DNA from: Mangrovicoccus sp.
GTDB lineage: Bacteria > Pseudomonadota > Alphaproteobacteria > Rhodobacterales > Rhodobacteraceae
Direction: 5' to 3'
NCBI GenBank assembly: GCA_025800345.1
Contig: JAOXSB010000184.1
Coordinates: 1-39,616, forward strand
DNA length: 39,616 bases
Below, in pieces: positions 8,031-16,835 of the stretch. The notes under the pieces were generated by a model. That model did no database searches. It was not told the origin of the DNA and saw only the letters and a program-made list of their open reading frames with translations. Made by a program: the position numbers and the translations under genes. Numbering within the stretch: position 1 is the stretch's first letter; each line of letters opens with the position of its first letter.

Positions 8031-8762
8031 TTAGAATGGCAGAATGATATCGGCGATTTGCTGACCGTATCGCGGCTGTTGCACATCATTGATCTGACCA
8101 CGGCCCCCATAGGAGATCCTGGCCGAAGCGATCTTGTCATAGGTGATCTCATTTTGCCGGGAGATATCCTCGGGGCGCACATAGCCCTCCACCAGCAGCT
8201 CGCGGATTTCGAAATTCACCCGCACTTCCTGAGAGCCTTGCAAACGCATCACCCCATTGGGCAACACATCTGTGATCGTCGCAGCGATGCGCAATGTGAG
8301 CTTTTCTTTGCGCTTCACTTGGCCTGTGCCCTCATAGGAACTGTCGGTGCCCAGATCGACCGCATTATCTGATGTTGCCCCACTAGGCAGCACTTGGTCC
8401 AAACGCTGGGGAATGCCGAGCAATTGTTTAAGCTCGAGGCTTTCTTCTGCCGAGCGCTCCCGAGAGGTGGTGTTCGAGATCTCGGCTTTTTCATCGATCT
8501 CCACCACAACCGTTAGGATCTCGCCCCGTTCACTGGCCCGCTGATCGCCCAACAGCGAATTGCGCCCACCGCTCCACAGTGAGGCGCGGTCCACATCTCG
8601 CCGGGTTTCCAAACTGCGGGGAAGCCCAGGCACCGCCATGGCCAAATGCTCGGCACCGGTATTAGTGGGGGTGAATTCAGGGCGCTGGCCCACATGTTCC
8701 ATCCGTCCGCAGCCAGCGAGGATCACGGAAGATCCCAACAATACAATGAGCGCATTCTTCAT
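8031..8762 (-). CDS. flgH: flagellar L-ring lipoprotein FlgH
   Basis: FlgH forms the outer-membrane L-ring of the flagellar basal body. The 243-residue product has a lipoprotein signal (LGSSVILAGC, Cys18 as the expected lipidated residue). The family's core stretches follow: SLWSGGRNSLLGDQRASERGE, ILTVVVEIDEKAEI, and the C-terminal NGVMRLQGSQEVRVNFE, GYVRPEDISRQNEI and IADIILPF. Length and ends are typical. It lies 22 bp after flgA and 11 bp before fliL. The partner P-ring gene flgI is not in this window, although its chaperone gene flgA is next door. Confidence 0.97.
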   Translation of the reverse strand: MKNALIVLLGSSVILAGCGRMEHVGQRPEFTPTNTGAEHLAMAVPGLPRSLETRRDVDRASLWSGGRNSLLGDQRASERGEILTVVVEIDEKAEISNTTSRERSAEESLELKQLLGIPQRLDQVLPSGATSDNAVDLGTDSSYEGTGQVKRKEKLTLRIAATITDVLPNGVMRLQGSQEVRVNFEIRELLVEGYVRPEDISRQNEITYDKIASARISYGGRGQINDVQQPRYGQQIADIILPF

Positions 8763-8784
8763 AGCTTATCTCCTGGTTGCAGCG

Positions 8785-9225
8785 TTACTGATGACCGCGC
8801 ACCGCGACGGTTCCATCGGGCAAAACCGTGCCCATGACCGAGCTTCGCGAGCTCAAATTCAGCACCCTCAAGCGCCCCCCGATCCCAGCCCGGCCCAAAG
8901 CCCGGCCTTCTGTGGTGATCGCCAAGCCATTGCGGTGATAGCTCAAAGTGACGATCTGGTTGCGCTCCACCACCGCCGGGGGCGAAAGATCCTCAGGGCG
9001 CAGTGGCTGACCAAGATAGATATTGCGGCGGGTTTCAAATCCGATCGCTTGCTCAAGCGTGCTCACCCCGCCCGGCACCATGTCTTGGGAAAGCCTCACA
9101 TCGCCTGGCGCAATGATTGTTTCGGCCCGAAGGGTTTTGGTGGCCACCACCGTTTCTGCCACAGCCGCCCCCGTGGGCACCCATAGGCTCAACAGAGCGG
9201 CGGCAAATTTCAGGCCAAACCACAT
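8785..9225 (-). CDS. flgA: flagellar P-ring assembly chaperone FlgA (short form)
   Basis: FlgA is a periplasmic chaperone for P-ring formation. The 146-residue product has a signal peptide (LKFAAALLSLWVPTGAAVAE) followed by an SAF-like domain with TLRAETIIAPGDVRL, AIGFETRRNIYLGQPLRPEDL and the C-terminal LRVLNLSSRSSVMGTVLPDG. This is the short form common in alphaproteobacteria and lacks the N-terminal domain of the longer enterobacterial protein. The start codon overlaps the flgG stop (TGATG), so the two are translationally coupled. Confidence 0.93.
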   Translation of the reverse strand: MWFGLKFAAALLSLWVPTGAAVAETVVATKTLRAETIIAPGDVRLSQDMVPGGVSTLEQAIGFETRRNIYLGQPLRPEDLSPPAVVERNQIVTLSYHRNGLAITTEGRALGRAGIGGRLRVLNLSSRSSVMGTVLPDGTVAVRGHQ

Positions 9226-10010
9226 CAGCGCACCTGGTTGGTTGCGGCCATCATCTCATCGGCGGCCGTGATGACTTTGGCATTGAGCTCATAGCCCCGC
9301 TGTGCCTCGATGAGCTCGGTCACCTCGCGCACCGCATCCACGGTGGATTCCTCCAGATATCCCTGACGCAAAATGCCGATACCGCTATCGCCAGGGTCGC
9401 CGATATTGGCCGGACCCGAGGCTTCGGTTTCCTCGAAAAGATTGTCCCCGCGCGCTTCAAGCCCGCGCGGATTGACAAAGGTTGCCAAGGTGAACCGGCC
9501 CAATAGCTCGGGCTCTATCTGATCGTTGAAATAGGCATAGACCTCGCCATCGGGGTTGATCGAAAGCGAGATTGATTCCGCAGGGATAGTGATCTCTGGC
9601 TCCACCGGGAAGCCATCGGCAGTCACGATCAACCCATCTGCGTTGCGCCGCAGCCCGCCATCGCGCGTATAGGCCGATTCCCCCGAGGGCAGGGCCACTT
9701 CCAAATAGCCTTGCCCATCAATCGCCAAATCCAGATCACTATCGGTGCGTTTCAACGCACCTTGCGCCAAAAGCGTCGACACCGAGGAAGGGCGCACCCC
9801 AAGACCAAGCTGCACACCGGTGGGCAGCACCGTGCCATCGGCCGCATTGATCGCTCCGGGGCGCTCCATCTGCTGATAATGCAAATCGGCAAATTCAGCC
9901 CGGCGGGCATTATAGCCGGTGGTGCTCATATTGGCCAAGTTATTGGCGATCACCTCGACCCGAAGCTGCTGGGCCGACATGCCCGTCGCGGCGATTTTCA
10001 AAGGGCGCAT
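9225..10010 (-). CDS. flgG: flagellar distal rod protein FlgG
   Basis: FlgG forms the distal rod. The 261-residue product has the expected length and the conserved rod/hook N-terminus (MRPLKIAATGMSAQQLRVEV, then IANNLANMSTTGY). The FlgG-specific insert region and the C-terminal helix (GYLEESTVDAVREVTELIEA, then QRGYELNAKVITAADEM) are also present. It is exported through the type III apparatus, so it has no cleaved signal peptide. It is 21 bp after flgF and overlaps flgA by one base. Confidence 0.98.
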   Translation of the reverse strand: MRPLKIAATGMSAQQLRVEVIANNLANMSTTGYNARRAEFADLHYQQMERPGAINAADGTVLPTGVQLGLGVRPSSVSTLLAQGALKRTDSDLDLAIDGQGYLEVALPSGESAYTRDGGLRRNADGLIVTADGFPVEPEITIPAESISLSINPDGEVYAYFNDQIEPELLGRFTLATFVNPRGLEARGDNLFEETEASGPANIGDPGDSGIGILRQGYLEESTVDAVREVTELIEAQRGYELNAKVITAADEMMAATNQVR

Positions 10011-10031
10011 GAGATCTCTCCTTTGGTGAGG

Positions 10032-10751
10032 TTACGATTGGCCCAAGGTGCGAATGACCGCGCGAATGCGCTCATCTTCTTGGCCCAGCAGCTTGGCGCC
10101 TTTCTCATAAGCGCGCTGCACTTCGATCAGTCGGGTAATCTCGGTGATGGGATTAACATTCGAGCTTTCCAAATAGCCTTGCAGGATCTGTGGCTCTTGC
10201 ACGGCGATTGTGCCGCCTTCGGCGATAAAGCTAGTTCCCGCGCCGCGGGTCATCGCGTTGGGATCGGCGGGCATCACCAAGCCCAGTTGCGAGACCGGAA
10301 ACCCGTCGACGCTCAAAGTGCCGTCGGCGGAGAGCATCACTTCTTGCGCACCGGGCGGGATAGGCACGGGCGCGCCGCCCGCATCTAAAAGCAGATCTCC
10401 ATCCGGAGTGGCCAAATCACCGTTTTGATTGGGCGCAAAAGCCCCCGCACGGCTCAGGCGCAGGTCATTCCCTACCTGGATCTGAAAATACCCCTCGCCC
10501 GCAATGGCAAAATCAAATCGCCCGCCAGTGGCCCGATGCCCGCCCACGGCACGGTCGGTATAGCGCGGCTCCGCCCAAGCCATGGAAAGCGAATTGCTCT
10601 CATCTGCCAGGGCACGCACATGTTCAGCAAAAAGCACCCCTTCGCGCTGAAACCCAACGGTCGAGGCATTGGCGATATTATTGGCCAGAACCTGAAGCTC
10701 GGCCTTCAGGCCAGCTTGGCGGGTGAGGGTTGCGAAACTGGCATTTTCCAT
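10032..10751 (-). CDS. flgF: flagellar proximal rod protein FlgF
   Basis: FlgF is a rod protein of the flagellar basal body. The 239-residue product starts MENASFATLTRQAGLKAELQ followed by VLANNIANASTVGFQREG, the shared rod/hook N-terminal motif. It ends with GYLESSNVNPITEITRLIEV and QRAYEKGAKLL. It is shorter and less conserved than FlgG, as usual, and has FAIAGEGYFQIQ in the central domain. It starts one nucleotide after the fliQ stop. Confidence 0.96.
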   Translation of the reverse strand: MENASFATLTRQAGLKAELQVLANNIANASTVGFQREGVLFAEHVRALADESNSLSMAWAEPRYTDRAVGGHRATGGRFDFAIAGEGYFQIQVGNDLRLSRAGAFAPNQNGDLATPDGDLLLDAGGAPVPIPPGAQEVMLSADGTLSVDGFPVSQLGLVMPADPNAMTRGAGTSFIAEGGTIAVQEPQILQGYLESSNVNPITEITRLIEVQRAYEKGAKLLGQEDERIRAVIRTLGQS

Positions 10752-10752
10752 C

Positions 10753-11019
10753 TCAGGACCCCGTCATCAAAGGGATAATCATGTCGGTGAAAAACCCGGT
10801 GAGCATGGTGGTCATGAAGGCCATGCTCATCCAAAAAGCGATGACGATGGCCAGCAGCTTGGGCACAAAGGTCAAAGTCATCTCTTGGATCGAGGTCAGC
10901 GCTTGGAACAACCCCACGACGAGCCCAGTGACCAAAGCCACCGATAGGATCGGCAGTGAAATCACCACCGCGACCCAAAGCCCTTGGCGCAACGCGTCGT
11001 AGAATTGCAGCTCCGTCAT
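10753..11019 (-). CDS. fliQ: flagellar export apparatus protein FliQ
   Basis: FliQ is a small core subunit of the export gate. The 88-residue product has two membrane helices (GLWVAVVISLPILSVALVTG and LLAIVIAFWMSMAFMTTMLTG) joined by the conserved VGLFQALTSIQEMTLTFVPK loop. The frame is open much further upstream, but the ATG at 11019 gives the standard N-terminus MTELQFYDALRQG and follows the fliE stop by four bases. It is separated from its partner fliR, which lies in the convergent operon. Confidence 0.96.
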   Translation of the reverse strand: MTELQFYDALRQGLWVAVVISLPILSVALVTGLVVGLFQALTSIQEMTLTFVPKLLAIVIAFWMSMAFMTTMLTGFFTDMIIPLMTGS

Positions 11020-11023
11020 CGGC

Positions 11024-11302
11024 TTAAACCGGCATCCGAAGGATTTCTTGATAGGCTTCCACAACTTTGTTGCGCACAGAGACCGCAGTTTCCACAGCCA
11101 GTTGGGATTGCGCCAAAGCTTCCACCAGCGCATGGGGGTCAGCCTCGCCGCGCAAGGTTTCCACCGCAGTGCGATCGGCCTGGGCCATCGCATCGACAAA
11201 ACGATCTGCGGCCGCGCCCATTGGATTGGGGGCGGCGTCTTTTTCCAGCGCGGTTTTCGCAGTTGCATAGCTGCGGCTGGCAAGTCCGGTCGTGATTTCC
11301 AT
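11024..11302 (-). CDS. fliE: flagellar hook-basal body protein FliE
   Basis: FliE joins the MS ring to the rod and is an early export substrate. The 92-residue product shows the conserved C-terminal half, GEADPHALVEALAQSQLAVE followed by TAVSVRNKVVEAYQEILRMPV. The length is slightly below the enterobacterial 104 residues, which is usual in this group. The gene follows flgC by 12 bp. Confidence 0.95.
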   Translation of the reverse strand: MEITTGLASRSYATAKTALEKDAAPNPMGAAADRFVDAMAQADRTAVETLRGEADPHALVEALAQSQLAVETAVSVRNKVVEAYQEILRMPV

Positions 11303-11314
11303 TCTGAAAACTCC

Positions 11315-11707
11315 TTACCTTTTGAGTAATTCGAGCACGGCCCCAGACATTTTGCGGGCCTGATCAAACATTTTGAGATTTGCCTCATAGGTTCTTTGCG
11401 CCTGGCGCCCATCGGCGAATTCCAAGGTCAAATTCACATTGGACCCCAGATAATTGCCGTTTTCATCGGCCATGGGATGGCTGGGGTCATGCAGCAAGGG
11501 CAGCGTGCTTTGATCAAGGAACACCGCGCCGGGGCGCACCTGGCCGGGCACACTGCCCGGCCCTTGGGCTGCCTCAAACTGGACCATCTTGCGGCGATAG
11601 CCCGGCGTATCTGCATTGGCGATATTCTCTGCCACATGGCGCAACCGGCTGGCCTGGGCGCGCATACCGCTGGATGAAACCGCAAGACTATTCATCAAAT
11701 CCGACAT
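11315..11707 (-). CDS. flgC: flagellar proximal rod protein FlgC
   Basis: FlgC is a proximal rod subunit. The 130-residue product has the expected N-terminus (MSDLMNSLAVSSSGMRAQAS), followed by RHVAENIANADTPGYRRK and the C-terminal YEANLKMFDQARKMSGAVLE. The length is typical. It starts eight bases after the flgB stop. Confidence 0.97.
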   Translation of the reverse strand: MSDLMNSLAVSSSGMRAQASRLRHVAENIANADTPGYRRKMVQFEAAQGPGSVPGQVRPGAVFLDQSTLPLLHDPSHPMADENGNYLGSNVNLTLEFADGRQAQRTYEANLKMFDQARKMSGAVLELLKR

Positions 11708-11715
11708 GGAACCCC

Positions 11716-12105
11716 TTATTTACCGATGGCTGTGCGCAAAAGTTTCAGCCCGCTGCCATAGACAGTCAGAGCCAAGTTGTGATCGCGTTGGATTTCGCTG
11801 GCGCGGATCATTTCCGTCTCAAGCGAGACCGTATTGCCATTGGGGGTGGCTGTGCCGGGCAGGATCTCGGGCCGGGGGCGTAGCTCCGGGCTATGGGCGG
11901 CTTGGCGGAAATGGGCAGGATGCGAGACGCGCAGCCCTAGCTCGGCGCGCGGAGCGCCGTAAATCTCGCTAAAGGGCGGCAGATCACGCGCTTTATAGCC
12001 AGGCGTATCCGCCTGGGCCATGTTCTGCGCAGTGACAGTTTGACGATGCGCGGCATATTCAGCTTTCGCGCTCGCCAACCTGAAAAGGGTCAGGTCGTTA
12101 TACAT
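11716..12105 (-). CDS. flgB: flagellar proximal rod protein FlgB
   Basis: FlgB is a proximal rod subunit and here the first gene of the nine-gene operon. The 129-residue product starts MYNDLTLFRLASAKAEYAAH and contains the rod motif QNMAQADTPGYKARDL. The frame is open upstream, but the ATG at 12105 is chosen because a GGGAGAA Shine-Dalgarno sits about 7 bases before it and the N-terminus fits the family. It is divergent from fliI. Confidence 0.95.
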   Translation of the reverse strand: MYNDLTLFRLASAKAEYAAHRQTVTAQNMAQADTPGYKARDLPPFSEIYGAPRAELGLRVSHPAHFRQAAHSPELRPRPEILPGTATPNGNTVSLETEMIRASEIQRDHNLALTVYGSGLKLLRTAIGK

Positions 12106-12171
12106 CGGGGCTTCTCCCTCGATCATGTTCAACGCCTGCTTAACTGTGATTCGTTTAAGAAAGCGTTGTTC
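12106..12171. promoter_or_regulatory. divergent flgB / fliI promoter region
   Basis: Only 66 bp separate the flgB and fliI start codons (93 bp if fliI starts at 12199), so both operons must be driven from here. The region is AT-rich and holds two TTAA elements at 12140-12143 and 12155-12158, an 11-base gap. CtrA sites have a 7-base gap, so this is not a standard CtrA site. Confidence 0.45.
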
Positions 12172-13512
12172 ATGACCTGTTCGCAGCTGGAGAAACCGGT
12201 GAGCCATATTGACCTGAGCGCCTTGAGCGCAGATTTGCAGAGCATCTCGCCCATGCGGCCCATTGGCCGGATCGAACGGATCCGCGATGATCGGGTGGAG
12301 CTTTCGGGGCTCACAGGGTTCGCGGCGCTTGGGGATCAGGTCACGCTGAAAGGGCAAGAAGGCCGCAAACTGCGCGGCGAGATCATGCGGATTGATCCCG
12401 ATGTGGTGCATGTTATTCCCGAAGGGGATCTGGACGGGTTTACAGCCCAAGCCCCTGCCCTGTTGGACGGCCCGTTTCGCATCACCCCAAGCGAGGATTG
12501 GATCGGCCGCATTTTGGATTCCGCAGGCCGCCCGCTTGATGGCCGACCCATGCCGCGGGGCACTCTCTCGCATCCCATTCACACCCTGCCGCCCCCCGCC
12601 GCAGAACGGCGCAGTTTGGGCCCGAGGCTCGAAGCGGGCGTGGCGGTCTATAACACGCTATTGCCTTTGGTGCGGGGCCAACGCATCGGGCTGTTTGCGG
12701 GCTCAGGCGTCGGCAAAACCACTTTGCTGGGCAATTTCGCCCGCCATGTAGACGCCGATCTGGTGGTCTTGGCCCTGGTGGGCGAGCGGGGCCGAGAATT
12801 GCGCGATTTTGCCGAAGATGTACTGGGGGCAGACGGGTTGGCCCGGTCCGTTATCATCACTGAAACGTCCGACAAATCCCCCCTGGAACGCGCGCGCGCG
12901 GCGCTTTCGGCCATGACCGTGGCAGAGTTTTTCCGCGATCAAGGCAAGCATGTGCTGCTGCTGATCGATTCCGTCTCGCGTCACGCAGAAGCCTATCAAG
13001 AACTGCGTCTGAGCCTTGGAGAGCCCGCCAGTTTTCGCGGCTATCCCCCCTCGCTCGCCCATCGGCTCATGGCTTTGGCCGAACGCGCGGGCCCTGGGCA
13101 TGGCTCGGCAGGCGATATCACCGCGGTGTTTTCGGTTCTGGTGCAGGGCGATGATATGCAAGAGCCGGTGGCAGATCTGCTGCGCGGGGTGCTGGATGGG
13201 CACACAGTGCTGGACCGGAAAATCGCCGAACGCGGACGGTTTCCGGCGGTGGATTTACTCCGCTCGGTCTCGCGCAGCTTGCCCCGCGCCGCCACGCAGG
13301 AGGAAAACAGTTTGATCCAAGAAGCGCGGGCTTTGCTGGGCAGCTATGATCGGGCCGAATTGATGATCCAATCAGGGCTATATAGCAAAGGCACCGATCC
13401 GCAGATTGATCGCGCCATCGCTTGCTGGCCGGCCCTAGATGCGTTTCTTGCCCAAACCGAACCTGAAACCATCGCTGAGAGCTTTGACCGGTTGCGCGGC
13501 ATTCTTACCTGA
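12172..13512 (+). CDS. fliI: flagellum-specific ATPase FliI
   Basis: FliI is the hexameric ATPase of flagellar export, related to the F1 beta subunit. The product, 446 residues from the ATG at 12172, has Walker A GSGVGKTT (residues 177-184), Walker B HVLLLIDSVSRHAEAY and the family segment RGYPPSLAHRLMALAERAGP. It also has GSAGDITAVFSVLVQGDDM and DGHTVLDRKIAERGRFPAVD, all typical of FliI. A GTG at 12199, with GGAG six bases before it, is an equally good start and would give 437 residues. The upstream part of the open frame to 12040 is antisense to flgB and is not used. It stands alone, divergent from flgB. Confidence 0.97.
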   Translation: MTCSQLEKPVSHIDLSALSADLQSISPMRPIGRIERIRDDRVELSGLTGFAALGDQVTLKGQEGRKLRGEIMRIDPDVVHVIPEGDLDGFTAQAPALLDGPFRITPSEDWIGRILDSAGRPLDGRPMPRGTLSHPIHTLPPPAAERRSLGPRLEAGVAVYNTLLPLVRGQRIGLFAGSGVGKTTLLGNFARHVDADLVVLALVGERGRELRDFAEDVLGADGLARSVIITETSDKSPLERARAALSAMTVAEFFRDQGKHVLLLIDSVSRHAEAYQELRLSLGEPASFRGYPPSLAHRLMALAERAGPGHGSAGDITAVFSVLVQGDDMQEPVADLLRGVLDGHTVLDRKIAERGRFPAVDLLRSVSRSLPRAATQEENSLIQEARALLGSYDRAELMIQSGLYSKGTDPQIDRAIACWPALDAFLAQTEPETIAESFDRLRGILT

Positions 13513-13554
13513 GCGCGCACTGGCACTTTTCATCTGAAATCATGGGCGTAAGGT

Positions 13555-14076
13555 ATGAGCAGCGAAGAAAGGCCCCCGATGCCCGAACCCAAGATCAACC
13601 CGATCCGAGAGACCGATGACGAGGCCCGCAGCCTGGCCCATGGCCTGCTGAGCGAGGCCCGGTTTGGCGCGCTGGCCGTGCGCGAGTTGGATAGCGGCAT
13701 TCCCCATGTAAGCCGTATCGCTCTGGGGCGTGATCTTACCGGGCAGCCGCTTACCCTGATCTCGGATCTGGCGGCGCATACCCGTGCCCTGAAAGCCGAT
13801 CCGATCTGTTCTTTGCTTATTGGTGAGCCTGGCGAACGGGGCGATCCCCTCACCCATCCGCGCATGACATTGATCTGCCAGGCGGAATTTCTACCGCGGG
13901 ATATGGAAGGGTTTGACGCGCTACGCGCCCATTACCTAAGCCAATATCCCAAAGCACAGCTTTATGTGGATTTCGCGGATTTCAACTTCACCCGGTTACG
14001 GGTGAAGCGCGCCGATCTCAATGGCGGCTTTGGCAAAGCCTTTCAGCTTAGCCCCGAGGATCTGGGCCTGAGCTAA
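13555..14076 (+). CDS. pyridoxamine 5'-phosphate oxidase-like / HugZ-type FMN split-barrel protein
   Basis: A 173-residue protein of the split-barrel FMN-binding fold. The sequence starts with a helix (EARSLAHGLLSEARFGALAV), then strands PHVSRIALGRDL and PLTLISDLAAHTRALKAD, and SLLIGEPGERGDPLTHPRMT, the order seen in the HugZ group. YVDFADFNFTRLRVKRADL follows, and the C-terminal part FGKAFQLSPEDL ends without the DUF2470 extension found in longer HugZ heme oxygenases. Heme degradation is therefore possible but not shown. Starts at 13555 and 13579 are both plausible; the second has AGAAAGG 6 bases upstream. Confidence 0.78.
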   Translation: MSSEERPPMPEPKINPIRETDDEARSLAHGLLSEARFGALAVRELDSGIPHVSRIALGRDLTGQPLTLISDLAAHTRALKADPICSLLIGEPGERGDPLTHPRMTLICQAEFLPRDMEGFDALRAHYLSQYPKAQLYVDFADFNFTRLRVKRADLNGGFGKAFQLSPEDLGLS

Positions 14077-14102
14077 ACGCGCAGAGAAATGGCCAAAGCG
14101 TT

Positions 14103-14528
14103 TTAGATCCGGGCATGGGGGTTTTGCACAATCTCAACCCCATTGATCCGCCAGCCTTCGTCTTTCACGCGCATCATCTCAAACCCCAAATGCCATGGGG
14201 CACCGCGCTGATCGCAAAGCACAAGATTTTGCACAGGCACGCCCCGCGGCGCGCGTAGACCCAAAAACCGTAACTCCCCTGGCTGCCAAAGCATGGGATA
14301 GCCTTGCCGCACCATTTGCGCGAAATGCAAAGGCCTGCCAAAGGCCCCGCGCAAAACCGGCGAGACATAGCGAAACGCCGCCTCTGTATCGCCGGCGCGA
14401 AACCCCGCGACCAAAGATCGGATAACTTGGCAGATCTTGCTGTCTTGCGCCGCATCTTCAGCCGCGCAAATCTCAGCCCGAAACACCGAAGTGCCCGATA
14501 ACCTCCCGGTCAAAAATGTCTTGCGCAT
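14103..14528 (-). CDS. DUF4864 domain protein
   Basis: A 141-residue protein with one domain like DUF4864, recognised from ICQVIRSLVAGFRAGDTEAA, FRYVSPVLRGAFGRP, FAQMVRQGYPMLWQPGELRF and the C-terminal WHLGFEMMRVKDEGWRINGV. The fold resembles the cone-shaped NTF2-like family, whose members often bind small ligands; no function is known. The frame extends to 14579, but the ATG at 14528 has a strong GGGGAGGG Shine-Dalgarno six bases upstream. The N-terminus is not clearly a signal peptide. It lies in the gap between the convergent split-barrel gene and lysS. Confidence 0.68.
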   Translation of the reverse strand: MRKTFLTGRLSGTSVFRAEICAAEDAAQDSKICQVIRSLVAGFRAGDTEAAFRYVSPVLRGAFGRPLHFAQMVRQGYPMLWQPGELRFLGLRAPRGVPVQNLVLCDQRGAPWHLGFEMMRVKDEGWRINGVEIVQNPHARI

Positions 14529-14613
14529 GCGCGCCCTCCCCATTTTCGCCTGATGAAAAGCATAAAGGGGAAAGCGCAACCGTCAAATTAACGGCGCAAG
14601 ATCGCAGGTCACT

Positions 14614-16206
14614 TTATTGAGATGCGCCCTCGAGCAATGCGCCCGACAGCCCCGCTTCGATCAAAGCGATGGTCTCGTTCACCCCATAAAGCGCGATGAA
14701 CCCACCAAAACGCGGCCCTTGCGAGGCCCCAAGCAGCACCTCGTAAATGGCTTTGAACCAATCGCGCAGGGGCTCGAATTCATGGGCTTTGCCCACGGCG
14801 AACACCTCAGATTGCAGCGCTTCAGGATCTTGGCCGCCTTCCCAGCCGCGCAAGCGTTCGGCCAAATCTTCCAACGCCGCGCGCTCGCGGTCATCGGGCA
14901 AACGGAAGGTTTTCGTGGGTTTCACGAAATCATTGTAATAGCGCACCGCATGACCGGCTGCCTCATCCAACCCCGGATGAGTCTCGGGCGTGGCTTCGGG
15001 AGCGTATTTCGAGATAAAGCCCCACATGGTTTCCTTGTCATGGGCCGAAGCCGCCGAAGCCAGGTTGAGCAACATCGAGAACGGCACCACCAGATCCGAG
15101 GCAGGCACATCGGCCCCATGGATATGAAACACCGGATTGGCCAGTTGGGCTTTTGCATCCTGGCCCGGATAAGCGCGCAATTGCTGGTGATACTCATCCA
15201 CCGCTTTGGGGATCACATCAAAGAACAGCCGTTTCGCGGTTTTGGGCTTTTGATACATGAAATAAGACAGGCTCTCGGCGCTGGCATAGGTCAGCCATTC
15301 ATCGATTGAGACCCCATTGCCGGAGGTTTTCGAGATCTTCTGCCCGTTCTCGTCCAAGAACAGCTCATAGGTGAAATGCTCTGGCGCTTTCTCGCCCAGG
15401 GCGCGGCAAATCCCGTCATAGATAGGCGTGTTGGTGCTATGGTCCTTGCCATACATTTCGAAATCGACGCCAAGCGCTGCCCAGCGGGCTCCGAAATCCG
15501 GCTTCCATTGCAATTTCACATGGCCGCCCGTGACCGGAAGGGTCCATTCCTTGCCCTCTTCATCATCAAAGGTGATGGTGCCTTCTTTCGCATCGACATG
15601 CTTCATAGGCACATACAGCACCCGGCCGGTTTCTGGGTGGATGGGCAGGAAGATCGAATAGGTCTGGCGGCGTTCTTCGCGCAGCGATTTCAGCATGATC
15701 TTCATGATGTCATCATAGCGTTCAGCGCAGCGCAGCAGCACCTCGTCGAACTGGCCAGAGCCGTAAAACTCGGTGGAGCTGATGAAGTCATATTCAAAGC
15801 CGAACCGGTCTAAAAACGCGCGCAGCCGGGCGTTGTTGTGATGGCCAAAGCTCTCATGGGTGCCAAACGGGTCTGGCACGCTGGTCAGGGGCTTTTGCAA
15901 ATGCTCTTGCAGCATCTCGCCATCGGGCACATTGCCCGGCACTTTGCGCATCCCATCCAGGTCATCGGAGAAACAGATAAGCTTGGTGGGAATATCGCTG
16001 ATCACCTCAAAGGCGCGGCGGATCATCGTGGTGCGCGCCACTTCGCCAAAGGTGCCAATATGGGGCAGACCCGAGGGGCCATAGCCGGTCTCGAATAACA
16101 CATAGCCCTTTTCGGGCGGCGCTTTTTGATAGCGTTTGAGCACCCGGCGCGCTTCTTCAAAGGGCCAAGCTTTGGACTGCATTGCAGCGTCGCGCAAATC
16201 TGACAT
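14614..16206 (-). CDS. lysS: lysyl-tRNA synthetase, class I
   Basis: Charges tRNA-Lys. This is the class I (archaeal-type) enzyme used by many alphaproteobacteria instead of the class II form. The 530-residue product has the HIGH-type signature LPHIGTFGE (HIG at 49-51) and the KMSKS-type loop KISKT (290-294). Between them is the family-specific core ([40 protein letters not shown]). The frame is open to 16263, but the ATG at 16206 has AGGAG upstream and gives the standard [20 protein letters not shown] start. It is likely transcribed alone. Confidence 0.97.
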   Translation of the reverse strand: MSDLRDAAMQSKAWPFEEARRVLKRYQKAPPEKGYVLFETGYGPSGLPHIGTFGEVARTTMIRRAFEVISDIPTKLICFSDDLDGMRKVPGNVPDGEMLQEHLQKPLTSVPDPFGTHESFGHHNNARLRAFLDRFGFEYDFISSTEFYGSGQFDEVLLRCAERYDDIMKIMLKSLREERRQTYSIFLPIHPETGRVLYVPMKHVDAKEGTITFDDEEGKEWTLPVTGGHVKLQWKPDFGARWAALGVDFEMYGKDHSTNTPIYDGICRALGEKAPEHFTYELFLDENGQKISKTSGNGVSIDEWLTYASAESLSYFMYQKPKTAKRLFFDVIPKAVDEYHQQLRAYPGQDAKAQLANPVFHIHGADVPASDLVVPFSMLLNLASAASAHDKETMWGFISKYAPEATPETHPGLDEAAGHAVRYYNDFVKPTKTFRLPDDRERAALEDLAERLRGWEGGQDPEALQSEVFAVGKAHEFEPLRDWFKAIYEVLLGASQGPRFGGFIALYGVNETIALIEAGLSGALLEGASQ

Positions 16207-16403
16207 GGGTGCTCTCCTAATCGGGCAGGCGCAGGCGCTACCCAAAGCCAGGGCAAAGGTCAATCTTTCGCCCTAATATGCCGCGCAAATTCCCAAAGAT
16301 CGCATAGTGATCCGCGCACCAAGCGCTAGAAATCCGCGGCACAGTTGCGATTGCCCCATCACGGGCGTATGTCCAAAGAACGTCTTTGACAGGAACCGGT
16401 GCC

Positions 16404-16826
16404 GTGACCCAGATCTCTCAATCTTTGACCGCCCAAGACAGCCTTGTTGCCATTATGTTGGCGGTTTCGGCCTCTGACGAGAATATTCGCACCTCGGAAT
16501 TGGTGAAGATCGAAGATATCGTCAATCACCTGCCGGTTTTCTCCGACTATGACATCGACCGTATGCGCCGGGTCTCGCAAACGGTGTTCGACCTGCTCGA
16601 AGAAGAAGACGGGTTGGACGCGCTGTTTGGCCTGATCCGCGAAGCGCTGCCCGAGCGGCTGTGGGAAACAGCCTATGCCCTGGCCTGTGATGTGGCCGCC
16701 GCTGATGGCACGCTCAATGAAACCGAGCTGCGCCTGCTGGAGGAGATCCGCTATGAGCTCTCGGTCGACCGGCTGCATGCGGCCGCGATTGAACGGGGCG
16801 CGCGGGCGCGGCATCTTTCGCTGTAA
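16404..16826 (+). CDS. TerB-family (tellurite-resistance-like) protein
   Basis: A 140-residue all-helical protein of the TerB type, seen from LVAIMLAVSASDENIRTSEL, FDLLEEEDGLDALFGLIREA and the metal-site-like second repeat YALACDVAAADGTLNETELR with LLEEIRYELSVD. In TerB-like domains the acidic residues of the repeated AxxDGxxxxxE motif may bind a metal. A genuine role in tellurite resistance is not implied by a lone TerB-like gene, since many alphaproteobacteria have one without other ter genes. The start is taken at GTG 16404, with AGGA about nine bases upstream; a TTG at 16386 is less likely. Confidence 0.8.
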   Translation: MTQISQSLTAQDSLVAIMLAVSASDENIRTSELVKIEDIVNHLPVFSDYDIDRMRRVSQTVFDLLEEEDGLDALFGLIREALPERLWETAYALACDVAAADGTLNETELRLLEEIRYELSVDRLHAAAIERGARARHLSL

Positions 16827-16835
16827 AATTCGGGC

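Noticed and set aside
12140-12158. CtrA site between flgB and fliI
   Set aside because: The gap between the TTAA boxes is 11 bases, not 7, so it does not match the CtrA consensus.
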